A stretch of DNA of 64,000 bases from an uncultured Bartonella sp. (GTDB lineage: Bacteria > Pseudomonadota > Alphaproteobacteria > Rhizobiales > Rhizobiaceae): assembly GCA_946481695.1 (NCBI GenBank), contig CAMLON010000007.1:3096-67095 (forward strand), read 5' to 3'. Below the pieces are notes generated by a model. The model had not been told where the DNA came from. It did no database searches and was given only the letters and a program-made list of their open reading frames with translations. Each line of letters opens with the position of its first letter. The first letter of the stretch is position 1. The translations under genes were made by a program, and so were the position numbers. Of the stretch, positions 17,860 to 27,786 are shown piece by piece.

Positions 17860-18417
17860 TCACAATTGTAACATATAGATATAAATAATTGTGCCACCAT
17901 AATGGCGCTCGTCGTCAAGCTTAAAATTTTCTGGTAAACGAATTGTAGCCTCTTTGGTCTCTTCAAGCACAAAAAGCGCATTGTTTTTTACCCAATTGCC
18001 TTCAACAGCAGCCGAAAACGCTTGTTCCCCCAAGCCATTGCCATAAGGTGGGTCGGCAAAAACAACGTCGAATGGTTGCATTGTTCCTATCTGCCCCATA
18101 CGTGTTGCATCACGGCGCAACAGGCGGGTAACCCCCTGTAATTCGAAAGTTTCAATATTTTTATGGATTAATCCGCGTCCTTCAACCGACTGCTCCACAA
18201 AAGTGCAGGTTTCGGCACCACGCGAAAGTGCTTCGATGCCGAGCGCACCGGTTCCTGAAAAAAGATCAAGCACGCGTTTTCCATTCCAGAAATTATCTTG
18301 CCGTGATCCCAGAATATTGAACAGACTTTCACGCGTGCGGTCGGTCGTGGGACGGATTTCCTGTCCTGCGGGCGTTGCAAGACGACGTCCGGAAAATTTA
18401 CCGCCGACGACCCGCAC
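17860..18417 (-). CDS. rsmD: 16S rRNA (guanine(966)-N2)-methyltransferase
   Basis: This Rossmann-fold methyltransferase has the SAM-binding motif DLFSGTGALGIEALSRG and the catalytic DPPYG motif. It methylates G966 of 16S rRNA during 30S assembly. The frame can be extended to an ATG at 18465, but the family begins almost exactly at RVVGGKFSGRRL, so the GTG at 18417 is preferred (185 residues). Even so, it overlaps the end of rluB by 20 bases. The stop overlaps the possible GTG start of the M16 gene, making rluB-rsmD-M16-M16 a tightly packed unit. Confidence 0.9.
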   Translation of the reverse strand: MRVVGGKFSGRRLATPAGQEIRPTTDRTRESLFNILGSRQDNFWNGKRVLDLFSGTGALGIEALSRGAETCTFVEQSVEGRGLIHKNIETFELQGVTRLLRRDATRMGQIGTMQPFDVVFADPPYGNGLGEQAFSAAVEGNWVKNNALFVLEETKEATIRLPENFKLDDERHYGGTIIYIYMLQL

Positions 18418-20338
18418 TTGAGCCTCCGTTCGGCCGGCCGGAATGTTGGCCTCCGCTACGTCCATTTCCTTTTGCAGCGCCTTTACGATCTAGGAATTTG
18501 CTTGCTTTTTCGGACTTGCCTGTAAAAGCTTTCTTCCCGCCGCGGTCATCTCTTGAAGAAAATGGTTTTTCGGAGCGATTGCCGGAAAAACGGGATGATC
18601 TTTTCTGGTCTTGCCCATCCGGATTTTTCTTCCCGTAATGACGGCGCGGAAAGTCAAATCCACCTTCGCGACCCTCCGCAGAACCGCGATATTTTTTTTG
18701 AGGGCGATCAAACTTTCGTTCCGGGCGGTCAAAATCCTGCTTTTCGGAAAATTTCCGCTCTGTATTATATTTTCTTGGCGGCCTTCCGGTGGCTAACCGT
18801 GACTTATGGGAAAATTGTTTGTTTCCACCCTCAAAATCACGATCGGGCCCATGAGCATGCCAATGATTAGGTCTATCGTTTGCCGAGCGGTTATAATTTC
18901 CGGTTTTCTTATAATCTCTGTTTTTTCTGTCGTCCTTTGACGCATCATAGTCGTCTAACGTGCGGTCTTTCCGGAACTTTTTGCTGAAATCGGGCTTGCG
19001 ACCCGATTTGTCAAAATGTTTATCACGGCGATCGAAATGCGTTTCGCTTTCGCCCTGTGAAGCGCGATGAGGATGACGTCCGGCTGATCTCTCATCAAAG
19101 CGGTTTTCGCTTCTCTCCTCTTCGTCTTTCATACGCCAGAATTTCTTATGTGCGGTTTGAGGACGGGCACCAGGAGCCATCCAGACATTGGCACTACGCA
19201 ATCGTTGTGGTTCAGCTTCAGGCTTTTTTTCGAAAGCTTTTTTAAGGGGGGCGGCAGTTCTCGTGAATTTACTGCCCCGTTTATTGAAGCTGTCCGGTTT
19301 TGTTGAAAGTTGGTCGCGACCGCGTTCGGCAAAATCGGCCTTTTTCCAGCGCCTGTTAAAACGGGATGCTTCCGGTGTTGAAGAGATCCAGTCGTCATCC
19401 GAAAGCGTTGGTTTTTCCCGCGGCTTTTGTTCTCCAACAACTGGGGCATTGGAAAACGGCTTCAAAATTGGCAAATCGAAATCGGCATTGGCTTCTTCAA
19501 TAAGGCGTTCGCCCAACTGGTCGCGCAGTGTGCGGCCTTTAAGTTCGCGCACAGCGCCTTCTTCAAGGTCGGCAAGTTGGAAAGGACCGAACGAAATGCG
19601 GATGAGACGTGCGACAGCAAGCCCCAGAGCACCCAGAATATTTTTGACCTCACGGTTCTTACCTTCTCTTAAAGCGAGAGTAAGCCAGACATTGGTTCCT
19701 TGTTCACGTTCAAGAGTTGCTTCCACAGCCCCGTAAAAAATGCCGTCTATAGCGATACCGTTTTTTAAAGCATCAAGATCGGCTTGCGTTACTTTACCAT
19801 GAGCACGAACACGATATTTGCGCACCCAGCCGGTTGACGGTAATTCAAGAACACGGGCAAGTCCCCCGTCATTGGTGAGAAGCAGCAAACCTTCGGTATT
19901 GATATCGAGTCTGCCAACGGAAAGTACGCGGGGCATTCCTTCCGGCAGGCTATCAAAAACAGTAGGCCGACCTTCCGGATCGCGGTTGGTTGTCACCAGT
20001 CCGGCCGGTTTGTGGTAAAGCCAGACGCGGGTGCGCTCAATAGGGGGCAAAGGTTTGCCATCAACAGTAATTGCATCTGTACGTTTGACATTGAATGCGG
20101 GAGTATCAAGAACCTTGCCATTAACCGCGATACGTCCGGCGGCAATCATGGTTTCTGCGTCCCGTCGCGATGCTATTCCGGCGCGCGCCAATCTTTTGGC
20201 AATGCGTTCACTGCCGTCGCTTTCTTCACTGGTTTTTACCCTCGGCGATTTGGCGTCTTTCTTCCCACGCGGGTCGAAATTATTTCTGGTATCCCCCCTG
20301 TTATTTTGCGGTTTCTTATTGCCGCGATCATATGTCAT
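18398..20338 (-). CDS. rluB: Ribosomal large subunit pseudouridine synthase B with a long basic tail
   Basis: The first 300 residues are a standard RsuA/RluB enzyme. An S4 RNA-binding domain (about 45-95, RLARAGIASRRDAE) is followed by the catalytic domain with the aspartate in VGRLDINTEGLLLLTNDG. It should modify U2605 of 23S rRNA. The remaining 340 residues are low-complexity, rich in Arg, Lys, Asp, Gly and Phe, with repeated FDRPERKFDRPQ-like text. Such tails occur in other Rhizobiales and probably bind RNA, but this one is long. The start is the ATG at 20338. Confidence 0.92.
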   Translation of the reverse strand: MTYDRGNKKPQNNRGDTRNNFDPRGKKDAKSPRVKTSEESDGSERIAKRLARAGIASRRDAETMIAAGRIAVNGKVLDTPAFNVKRTDAITVDGKPLPPIERTRVWLYHKPAGLVTTNRDPEGRPTVFDSLPEGMPRVLSVGRLDINTEGLLLLTNDGGLARVLELPSTGWVRKYRVRAHGKVTQADLDALKNGIAIDGIFYGAVEATLEREQGTNVWLTLALREGKNREVKNILGALGLAVARLIRISFGPFQLADLEEGAVRELKGRTLRDQLGERLIEEANADFDLPILKPFSNAPVVGEQKPREKPTLSDDDWISSTPEASRFNRRWKKADFAERGRDQLSTKPDSFNKRGSKFTRTAAPLKKAFEKKPEAEPQRLRSANVWMAPGARPQTAHKKFWRMKDEEERSENRFDERSAGRHPHRASQGESETHFDRRDKHFDKSGRKPDFSKKFRKDRTLDDYDASKDDRKNRDYKKTGNYNRSANDRPNHWHAHGPDRDFEGGNKQFSHKSRLATGRPPRKYNTERKFSEKQDFDRPERKFDRPQKKYRGSAEGREGGFDFPRRHYGKKNPDGQDQKRSSRFSGNRSEKPFSSRDDRGGKKAFTGKSEKASKFLDRKGAAKGNGRSGGQHSGRPNGGSSAGRRR

Positions 20339-20531
20339 CTCACATTATCCTTTAGAAGCACCGGGGGCGCATTGTTAATTTTTAACCGCTCTAGCTTATT
20401 TTTTTCCGATATGGAATCTCTTTCGTCAGGTGTTTTCTGATAAACTGCCATAAATGACATAAACTGCGGATAAAATCCAATTGTTCCGGTTTTTCAAAAT
20501 GCTGGCTCTTCAAAATGATTGAAAGGTAAAA

Positions 20532-20981
20532 ATGACAAAAACGCCAATGGAAATAGCGCTTGAAGAGGCAATTTCGGCAAATGCGAATGACGAAGTGCCG
20601 GTTGGCGCCGTGATTGTCAAGGACGGTAAAGTGATCGCCAAGGCTTGCAATCTTACGCATAAAAAATTCGACCCGACAGGTCACGCAGAAATGCGGGTTA
20701 TTCGTATGGCATGCGAGATGCTTCAAAGTGAACGATTGGTCGATTGCGACCTTTATGTGACTTTGGAACCCTGTACAATGTGCGCGGCTGCCATATCTTT
20801 TGCACGTATCAGGCGACTTTATTTTGCCACAGGCGACGAAAAAGGTGGCGCAGTTGAACACGGTGTCCACTTTTTTAACCAACCCACATGTCATCATCGG
20901 CCAGAGGTTTATTCCGGCCTGGGTGAAAGACGGGCATCCCGGTTGCTCAAAACTTTTTTTGCAGGAAAGAGGGAAGAATGA
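20532..20981 (+). CDS. tadA: tRNA-specific adenosine deaminase
   Basis: The 149-residue protein has the zinc deaminase signature: HAEMRVI (zinc His and proton-shuttle Glu) and PCTMCAAAI (two zinc cysteines). TadA converts A34 to inosine in tRNA-Arg(ACG), an essential step in most bacteria. The ATG at 20532 follows GAAAGGTA. It is divergent from rluB, an arrangement common in Rhizobiales, and its stop overlaps the aldo/keto reductase start (ATGATG). Confidence 0.93.
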   Translation: MTKTPMEIALEEAISANANDEVPVGAVIVKDGKVIAKACNLTHKKFDPTGHAEMRVIRMACEMLQSERLVDCDLYVTLEPCTMCAAAISFARIRRLYFATGDEKGGAVEHGVHFFNQPTCHHRPEVYSGLGERRASRLLKTFFAGKREE

Positions 20982-21814
20982 TGAAAACAGTAAAATTCCC
21001 GAATGGTTCGATTGTACCTGTTTTAGGACAAGGTACTTGGGGTATGGGGGAGGGGATATCCTCCGTTGAAGACGAAGCCAATTCTTTGCGTGCCGGCCTT
21101 GATCTCGGATTGAAACTCATTGATACGGCCGAAATGTATGGAAACGGTGGATCCGAAAGAGTGGTTGGTGAAGCCCTCGTTGGGCGGCGTAACGATGCCT
21201 TTGTTGTGTCGAAAGTTTTGCCAAGCCACGCGTCACGGCAAGGCACGATTGAAGCGTGCGAACGCAGCCTTAAAAATCTGAAAATCGAAAAAATCGACCT
21301 TTATCTTCTTCATTGGCAAAGTAGCATTCCTTTAACCGAAACAGTTGAAGCTTTGGAAAAACTTGTCACACAAGGCAAAATCGGTGCGTGGGGTGTCAGC
21401 AATTTCGATACCGCACTCATGCAAAAACTTGAAGGCATTTCGCCAAAAGGTCATATCGCAACGGATCAGATACTTTATAATCTGTCTCGTCGCGGGCCCG
21501 AATTCGACCTCATTCCATGGTGTGAAAAACGGCATATTCCGGTGATGGCCTATGCACCGATCGAGCAGGGGCGCATCATGAAAAACCATGATCTTATCAA
21601 GATTGCAGAAAAGCTTGGTGTTGCACCATCGGTGCTTGCTCTGGCATGGGTTATCCGCAATCCGCTAATGATTGCTATTCCAAAAGCCTCGTCACTCAAA
21701 CATTTGCGCGAAAACGTCAAAGCTCTTGATCTTGAGCTCGACAGTAATGTTCTTCAGGCACTTGATAAAATATTTTTGCCACCATCACACAAACAGCCGC
21801 TCGAGGTTATTTGA
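20978..21814 (+). CDS. Aldo/keto reductase
   Basis: The 278-residue protein is a complete AKR barrel. The catalytic tetrad is visible: Asp in DTAEMY, Tyr in the same segment, Lys in VVSKVLP and His in LLHWQ. The C-terminal NADPH-binding text IPKASSLKHLREN is intact. It reduces aldehydes or ketones with NADPH in the cytosol; the natural substrate cannot be inferred. The start overlaps the tadA stop by four bases, with an AGGGAAG site just upstream, so the two are co-translated. No terminator was found after it. Confidence 0.88.
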   Translation: MMKTVKFPNGSIVPVLGQGTWGMGEGISSVEDEANSLRAGLDLGLKLIDTAEMYGNGGSERVVGEALVGRRNDAFVVSKVLPSHASRQGTIEACERSLKNLKIEKIDLYLLHWQSSIPLTETVEALEKLVTQGKIGAWGVSNFDTALMQKLEGISPKGHIATDQILYNLSRRGPEFDLIPWCEKRHIPVMAYAPIEQGRIMKNHDLIKIAEKLGVAPSVLALAWVIRNPLMIAIPKASSLKHLRENVKALDLELDSNVLQALDKIFLPPSHKQPLEVI

Positions 21815-22515
21815 AAAACGGGAACCTCGCTCAATAAAGGGAAAATGCCCGGAAATACCGTTCGGACAATATTCAAAAACATTTGGCAAAAAAATAGCCG
21901 GTTTTTGAACCCCGTTAAACTGAACGCCGTTAAACAAAGAAGTTTTAAAAAATTTGAACGTTAAGAAATGCGAAACACCAAATTTATAGACTGCAATTCA
22001 TTTCCGAGTAGTCTGTTTATTCAATTATCGATTTGGAGATTTTGCCGGAAACTCTTATCGATCGAAGATTGACTGAATCGGCATTTAAAACAAACAACCA
22101 GATTAGCTATAGGACGCTATTTTTAACGTGCGTTGCTTCAATAAAATTAAAAACGTTGAACTCTTCCCAAAGGCTGGTTTTAAGGTTGGCGAGATTTTGG
22201 CGTTTAGTCAGATGAATGGCTGATTATATTGCACCAATCGGGATATTCGTTTGATAGGGCGGTAAGCTTCATTCAGGAACAGGCTGGAAATGGCGTCATG
22301 AATTCGGATGTTGTTTTGCTGCCACTCCAACACCTGATGAGAGAGTAAAACGTTATCAAAGGAAAACTTGAACGAAGTTATCGCCGGCTCATAGAGGCGA
22401 ACAGTCACTTTTCACGACTTTCAATCAAACAAAGCAAATCCTTTTGCAATCAAGGAAGACCGGAATGTCTCGACGAAAAGATAAACATTCTAACAACAAG
22501 ACATTGCCTTGATTA
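21815..22515. other. Long intergenic stretch, one doubtful small frame
   Basis: Seven hundred bases lie between two convergent genes. The minus strand has a 66-codon frame at 22208-22408 (GTG start) whose translation looks protein-like (LYEPAITSFKFSF, YRPIKRISRL) but lacks a ribosome binding site or any recognised family. It could be a remnant. No terminator or repeat was recognised. Confidence 0.4.
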
Positions 22516-23181
22516 CTAGAAAGGCCACCAGCTCTTCTTGCCGGACGATTCTTTCAGTGCTTTCTTTCTCTCGCGTTCTTTTTTGGCTTCATCTTCACCT
22601 TGATCGCCGATTGGCGCAGATGCCGCCGGTTGGCGATAGCTTAATGGAGGTTCGCTCAGATATTTGCGTGTGGTGGATGAACCGCCTTGCGTTTCTTTTT
22701 TGCGGCGTAAATATTCGGCACGCTGTTCTTTGTCATTATTGACCTGCTCATTGCGGTGGATACCGTTGAGCCAGTCACTGGAACCGGTTGATTTTGTTTC
22801 TTTGCCACTATCGGGCACAATGGGTGAAACATAGTTCGGGTTATTCTGGTTGGCTGTTGCTTCATCACGCAATCTTTGGCGTTTCTGCTCGGGCGATTCC
22901 GGCCAATCACGTGTACCAGTCTGGGCAACATTTGTCTGCGGTTGCGGGAGAACGCCTTTTGTACCGGGGGCAGGACGAACAAGTTCCGGACGCGGCTTGG
23001 TATCAATCTGATTCCTGTTATTATTCGATCTGATGGATGCAATATTGGAAAAATCATCAACCAGCTGTTTTCCGGTTGATTTATCAGTACCATAGGTCGG
23101 ACTGGAAACGCCACATCCTGTCAGCATAAGACCGGCCGTGACCATACCCGTTACAATAATTGCTACTTCGCGTTTCTTCAC
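22516..23181 (-). CDS. Outer-membrane lipoprotein of unknown function
   Basis: The protein of about 221 residues starts with a short lipoprotein signal: VKKREVAIIVTGMVTAG then LTGC, where the cysteine would be lipidated. I chose the GTG at 23179-23181, since an upstream ATG at 23274 would bury the lipobox behind 31 residues. The mature part is hydrophilic and Pro/Asn/Gln-rich, with a Glu/Lys-rich end and the terminal KKSWWPF. It resembles uncharacterised Rhizobiales lipoproteins containing GTGKSxGKQLxDDF-type text (here YGTDKSTGKQLVDDF). It lies downstream of ileS in the same direction. Confidence 0.7.
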   Translation of the reverse strand: MKKREVAIIVTGMVTAGLMLTGCGVSSPTYGTDKSTGKQLVDDFSNIASIRSNNNRNQIDTKPRPELVRPAPGTKGVLPQPQTNVAQTGTRDWPESPEQKRQRLRDEATANQNNPNYVSPIVPDSGKETKSTGSSDWLNGIHRNEQVNNDKEQRAEYLRRKKETQGGSSTTRKYLSEPPLSYRQPAASAPIGDQGEDEAKKERERKKALKESSGKKSWWPF

Positions 23182-23402
23182 TGCTAATCCGTTCCCGGCT
23201 CCGCCGCCAAAAATTGCTTTTACTACTCCGCCCTCAGGCAGATAACGATACCTTTTTGCGCCACAAATTGGCACTTATAGATCAAACCCTTAGCATGAGA
23301 TGAGCCTTGACGGCAATCCCCCCGGCAATAAGGAAGAATGATGAAGTCGTATGAGTTTCTGGACACTGGCAAAGCAATAGCTCTGCCAGTGCTCTTTATT
23401 TA

Positions 23403-26318
23403 TCAGATCTTTCCGAGTGCATGAAGCTCATGCAACGCTGCTGCGTCACGCGCCGATACATCCGGATATTCGGGATCACTCCCGACATCCTGGGTATAGC
23501 GCCATGAACGGGCACATTTCTTACCGTCTGCTTTATGAAATTCCACAGCAACGCCTTTGACATCATCAAGCCGGAAAGCATCTTTCGGTGCTTCAGCATT
23601 GGTAATGACAATATCGCTTGTGATCGATATTTCTGCCATATCCATACCTTCGACAGCTTTCAACAAATCAAGGTCGGAAATATAGACGACGGGGGCTGCT
23701 TCCAGCGAAGAACCAATATGTTTTTCAGCTCTTTCAAGTTCAAGAGCACCTGTCACGACTTTACGGACCTGACGAATTTTGCGCCAGCGCTCGTTCAATT
23801 CGTTATCACACCAGCTATCCGGCGTTTTACGGAACTGCTCGAAGTGGACCGATTTGCTTTCCGGATGCCGTTCCAGCCAGGCTTCTTCCATTGTGAATGG
23901 AAGCATCGGGGCAAGCCATGTGACCATGCGTTCGAATATCTCACGCACAACATGGATCGCGGATTTGCGCTTTATCGAAGAGGGCGCATCGCAATAAAGT
24001 GAGTCTTTGCGAATATCAAAATAGAAAGCAGAAAGGTCGACGATTGAAAAATCAAGCAACGCACGGGTGATGCGTTTGAAATCGAACCCGTCATAAGCCT
24101 CGTTGACAAGCCCGTCCAGTTCATAAAGGCGATGCAACATGAACTTTTCAAGATCAGGCATATCTTGATAGGCAATGTTTTCACCTTCATCATAGGCGAG
24201 AGTACCAAGCATCCAGCGGATGACATTGCGGAGTTTCCGATAGGAATCGACATTGGTCTGGATGATATTTCTTCCCAGACGCTGATCTTCCCAATAATCG
24301 GTTGTCATGACCCAAAGGCGCAAAATATCGGCGCCGGAAGTATTGATAACGTCTTGCGGAGCCACAGTATTTCCCAACGATTTCGACATTTTCTTGCCTT
24401 GCTCATCGAGTGTGAAACCGTGCGTCAATATGGCGTTATAAGGTGCTCTTCCGCGCGTTCCGCAGCTTTCCAACATGGATGAATGGAACCATCCACGGTG
24501 TTGGTCGGATCCTTCAAGATAAAGGTCAGCTGGCCATTTCAGATCGGGGCGGTCTTCAAGTGTAAAGACATGTGTACAGCCCGAATCGAACCAGACATCA
24601 AGAATGTCATGAACTGGTTGCCAATCCTCCTTTGCATGTTCACCCAGAAAACGTTCTCTGGCGCCTTCCTTGAACCAGGCGTCGGCACCTTCTTTTTCAA
24701 AAGCATCGACAATACGCTTATTGACAGCCTCGTCTTTGAGAATTTCGCCGTTTTCCTTGACAAAAATTGCAATGGGAACTCCCCATGCACGCTGGCGCGA
24801 TAATACCCAATCGGGACGATCTTCCATCATGGCGCCGATGCGGTTTTGTCCTGCCGGTGGCACAAAACGTGTATCTTGAACGGCTTTGAGGGCGCGCTCG
24901 CGCAATGTGGTTCCATCAGCAAGCTTCTTGTCCATGTAGACAAACCATTGTGGTGTGTTGCGGAAGATAACAGGTTTCTTGGAGCGCCAGCTATGCGGAT
25001 AAGAGTGCTTGATACGTCCGCGGGCAAACAACATATCTTTTTCAATCAACAGGGCGATAACGGTTTTATTGGCATCGCCATATTTACCGTTGTCATCAAT
25101 AACTCTTGAAGCACCGCCTTCGCGATCGGGGCCGAAGCCGGGAGCGTCTTTCGTGTAGTAACCGGCATCATCAACAGGGAATGGAATTGATGAATCAATG
25201 CCGAGTTCTTCCAATTTTGCTTTATTGGCAACCCATACTTCAAAGTCTTCGCGCCCGTGACTAGGCGCTGTGTGAACAAAACCCGTACCGGAATCGGCCG
25301 TTACATGGTCACCATCAAGCAGAGGAACTTTGAATGCATAATCATTTGCAAAGCCTTTGAAGGGATGGGAAAGCAACATCGTCTCAAGCTCGGAAGGGTT
25401 CAAAGAGCGAAGCTTTCTGAAAGTCAGTTTTGCTTTTTTTGCACTTTCTTCGGCCAATGCATCAGCAAATATAAGTTTTTCACCGGGCTTCGGACCATAA
25501 TCATTTTCAGCATCCACAACCTGATAAAGCCCATAAGGAATGCGCGAAGAATAGGCAACAGCACGGTTACCGGGAATTGTCCATGGAGTGGTTGTCCAAA
25601 TGACAACGAAGGCTCCCGACAAATCATCGGCTTTTGCTTTCAGCACAGGAAATTTGACCCAGATTGTGTCGGATTCAACATCGTGATACTCGACTTCGGC
25701 TTCAGCCAAGGCGGTGCGCTCGACCACCGACCACATGACAGGCTTTGAGCCTCGATAAAGCTGGTCGGACATGGCAAATTTCATCAATTCTCCGGCAATG
25801 CGTGCCTCCGAATGGAAAGCCATTGTTGTGTAAGGATTTTTGAAATCCCCGATAATACCAAGGCGTTTGAATTCGTCCGATTGGGTTTTGACCCAATGTT
25901 TAGCAAATTCCCGGCATTCCTGTCGGAATTCGTTAATCGGAATATCGTCTTTATTCTTGCCTTTTGCGCGATATTTTTCTTCGATTTTCCATTCGATGGG
26001 CAGTCCATGGCAATCCCAGCCGGGCACATAATTGGCATTATAGCCCCGCATCTGGAAGGAACGGACGATTGTATCCTTTAAAATTTTATTCAAAGCATGA
26101 CCGATATGGATATCTCCGTTGGCATAAGGAGGGCCATCATGCAAAACGTATAGCGGTCGGTCGACAGCCTGTTTGCGCAGTGCGCTATAGAGATCCATCT
26201 CTTCCCAGCGTTTGACGATTTCCGGTTCTTTTTGCGGCAGTCCGGCGCGCATCGGAAAGTCTGTTTTGGGCAGGTAAAGGGTTTTTGAATAATCCATGGC
26301 TTGGTCTTTATTTGACAT
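23403..26318 (-). CDS. ileS: Isoleucyl-tRNA synthetase
   Basis: The 971-residue class I synthetase has the HIGH-type motif in [13 protein letters not shown] and the KMSKS motif in KKMSKSLGN, separated by the CP1 editing domain ([10 protein letters not shown]). The WFDSGCTH segment is typical of IleRS. The C-terminal zinc finger found in E. coli IleRS is degenerate: only one of the expected cysteines (KCARSW) is visible and the second CxxC is replaced by SARDA, as I recall for other alphaproteobacteria. The start is the ATG at 26318. Confidence 0.96.
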   Translation of the reverse strand: MSNKDQAMDYSKTLYLPKTDFPMRAGLPQKEPEIVKRWEEMDLYSALRKQAVDRPLYVLHDGPPYANGDIHIGHALNKILKDTIVRSFQMRGYNANYVPGWDCHGLPIEWKIEEKYRAKGKNKDDIPINEFRQECREFAKHWVKTQSDEFKRLGIIGDFKNPYTTMAFHSEARIAGELMKFAMSDQLYRGSKPVMWSVVERTALAEAEVEYHDVESDTIWVKFPVLKAKADDLSGAFVVIWTTTPWTIPGNRAVAYSSRIPYGLYQVVDAENDYGPKPGEKLIFADALAEESAKKAKLTFRKLRSLNPSELETMLLSHPFKGFANDYAFKVPLLDGDHVTADSGTGFVHTAPSHGREDFEVWVANKAKLEELGIDSSIPFPVDDAGYYTKDAPGFGPDREGGASRVIDDNGKYGDANKTVIALLIEKDMLFARGRIKHSYPHSWRSKKPVIFRNTPQWFVYMDKKLADGTTLRERALKAVQDTRFVPPAGQNRIGAMMEDRPDWVLSRQRAWGVPIAIFVKENGEILKDEAVNKRIVDAFEKEGADAWFKEGARERFLGEHAKEDWQPVHDILDVWFDSGCTHVFTLEDRPDLKWPADLYLEGSDQHRGWFHSSMLESCGTRGRAPYNAILTHGFTLDEQGKKMSKSLGNTVAPQDVINTSGADILRLWVMTTDYWEDQRLGRNIIQTNVDSYRKLRNVIRWMLGTLAYDEGENIAYQDMPDLEKFMLHRLYELDGLVNEAYDGFDFKRITRALLDFSIVDLSAFYFDIRKDSLYCDAPSSIKRKSAIHVVREIFERMVTWLAPMLPFTMEEAWLERHPESKSVHFEQFRKTPDSWCDNELNERWRKIRQVRKVVTGALELERAEKHIGSSLEAAPVVYISDLDLLKAVEGMDMAEISITSDIVITNAEAPKDAFRLDDVKGVAVEFHKADGKKCARSWRYTQDVGSDPEYPDVSARDAAALHELHALGKI

Positions 26319-26516
26319 GTTTAAAAATTCCTGTCGAACGTCATTTAATCGAAATGATTATCTCTCCCGATCTTTCGAACCTTTGCATTTATCAGGCAAG
26401 AGTGAAGATCGGGCTAATAATTCGTAACGTCAACAGTTCAGAAAAATGTGCACTCATGATGCATGGCTTTATCATGAGATGAAACAGAAAGAAAACTGAA
26501 AAATCGACAAAAAGAA

Positions 26517-26541
26517 AAGGCCCCGTAAAATACGGAGCCTT
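26517..26541 (-). terminator. Terminator of the first porin gene
   Basis: On the minus strand an 11-pair stem (AAGGCTCCGTA with TACGGGGCCTT, one G-U pair) is followed by TTCTTTTTG. It lies 22 bases beyond the stop at 26564. Confidence 0.8.
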
Positions 26542-26563
26542 TCCAAAACAAAGTTCGTTTAAA

Positions 26564-27304
26564 TTAGAACTTGTAAGCAACACCAACGCGGAAATCGTTG
26601 GTCTTGTAGTCAACATTGTACTTGATGTTGTTCTTGCTGTAGTCTTCGTCACCGAAGTCGGTGTAACGATATTCAGCACGAAGGATGATGTGGTCTGTCA
26701 TAGCATAGTCGAAACCAGCGCCGATTGTCCAACCGACGAGTGTATCGCTATCGCTAGCTGAATAACCGGGAATTGTATTGCCGCTAGCATCTTTCATGCG
26801 GAAGTGTGAATCAACCTTGGCGTAAGCAACACCACCGGCGATGTAAGGCATCCAGCGGTCAACTGCATAACCAACGCGAGCACGTGTTGAACCGGCCCAC
26901 TGTTCCTTCAGCTTACCGTTGAGGCTGAAAGCGTTATCGTTGTAAGAACGCTTGTCGCTCTCGTCCATGTCGCCCCATACCCAGTCGGTATCAGCACCGA
27001 TAACAATGTTGTTGCCGAGGTCATAGTTATAACCGGCATAAATGCCACCGATGAAGCCTGACGGATCAGGAGAGAAGCCTTGTCTACGGCTCCAGTCGCC
27101 ATTTGCACCGTGGTATTTGCCCTTAAGGTCTGTATCAGACCAGGAACCGCCGATCTGGGCACCAGCATAGAAGCCGGTCCAAGAGAAAGCAGGAGCTGCA
27201 ACAACAGGAGCTGGCTCCTGATTTGCTACAACGTCAGCAGCTTGAGCTGCAGAAGCTGCTGTGAGAGCAGCTGCGGAAGCAGCAATAAGATATCTAATTT
27301 TCAT
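26564..27304 (-). CDS. Omp25/Omp31-family outer membrane beta-barrel protein (copy 1)
   Basis: The 246-residue precursor has a classic signal peptide (MKIRYLIAASAAAL to ASAAQA) and then the Rhizobiales Omp31 pattern: FSWTGFYAGAQIGGSW, a GFIGGIYAGYNYDLG strand, and a C-terminus YRYTDFGDEDY to VGVAYKF ending in the aromatic residue used by the BAM machinery. In Bartonella this family includes the haemin-binding Hbp proteins; in Brucella, Omp25 and Omp31. The frame extends to 27391, but the ATG at 27304 has GGAGA at ideal spacing and begins the signal peptide. It is a paralogue of the gene at 27787-28530. Confidence 0.92.
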   Translation of the reverse strand: MKIRYLIAASAAALTAASAAQAADVVANQEPAPVVAAPAFSWTGFYAGAQIGGSWSDTDLKGKYHGANGDWSRRQGFSPDPSGFIGGIYAGYNYDLGNNIVIGADTDWVWGDMDESDKRSYNDNAFSLNGKLKEQWAGSTRARVGYAVDRWMPYIAGGVAYAKVDSHFRMKDASGNTIPGYSASDSDTLVGWTIGAGFDYAMTDHIILRAEYRYTDFGDEDYSKNNIKYNVDYKTNDFRVGVAYKF

Positions 27305-27340
27305 TTTTATTCTCCAATGCAATAAAATGCCGTCTGAACT

Positions 27341-27374
27341 TATATAGTTTATTCGGATAAGAATTGCTGTAGCA
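27341..27374 (-). promoter_or_regulatory. Promoter of porin copy 1, shared with copy 2
   Basis: Read on the minus strand, TGCTACAG is followed about 20 bases later by AAACTATATA, about 37 bases before the start codon. The same two blocks at similar spacing precede the second porin gene (28569-28600), which is why they are called as -35 and -10 regions. Confidence 0.55.
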
Positions 27375-27740
27375 CGAAAGACACACCTCACAAAAACCGA
27401 AGCAAAAACCTCAATAAAATGCGAGGAGGGTTGAAAAATATGGAAAAAATGCAGGTCGCTTCGTTAAAAAAATGTCGAAAAAGCTTTTTGATCAGAATCA
27501 AAAGCGAGCTTTACGACGTCGATTCGCAAATTTTCCGTTAATTTTTCAAGGCGGCGATTTATATGCCAAATCGATTTTTGTGTCAAAGAGAAGAGATTGG
27601 GTCGGTTCTTCATGTTCAATTTTTATCGAATCAATCCGAATTTTATCAGGATATATGACGAGCTTTCTATTCAACGCGAATCTTCCGGTTTTATAGACGC
27701 CCATGACAAAAGATAAAAAAGTCGAACAAAACAATAAAAA

Positions 27741-27764
27741 AGCCCCGCAGTTTCCTGCAGGGCT
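27741..27764 (-). terminator. Terminator of the second porin gene
   Basis: On the minus strand AGCCCTGCAG and CTGCGGGGCT form a ten-pair stem with a GAAA tetraloop, followed by six T. It lies 22 bases beyond the stop at 27787. Confidence 0.9.
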
Positions 27765-27786
27765 TTTTTCAATTCTTTAAGAAGAA

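Larger units (their letters stand above)
27305..27786. other. Intergenic stretch between the two porin genes
   Basis: It holds the promoter of copy 1 (27341-27374) and the terminator of copy 2 (27741-27764). Small open frames on both strands at 27472-27734 have no ribosome binding site and were not called. Confidence 0.5.

Noticed and set aside
23364..23391. Hairpin CACTGGCA/TGCCAGTG between the ileS end and the lipoprotein gene
   Set aside because: Stem is good but no T-tract follows on the minus strand, so it was not called a terminator; it may be an RNA stability element.
27472..27734. Small frames on both strands between the porin genes
   Set aside because: No start support and they overlap promoter and terminator signals.
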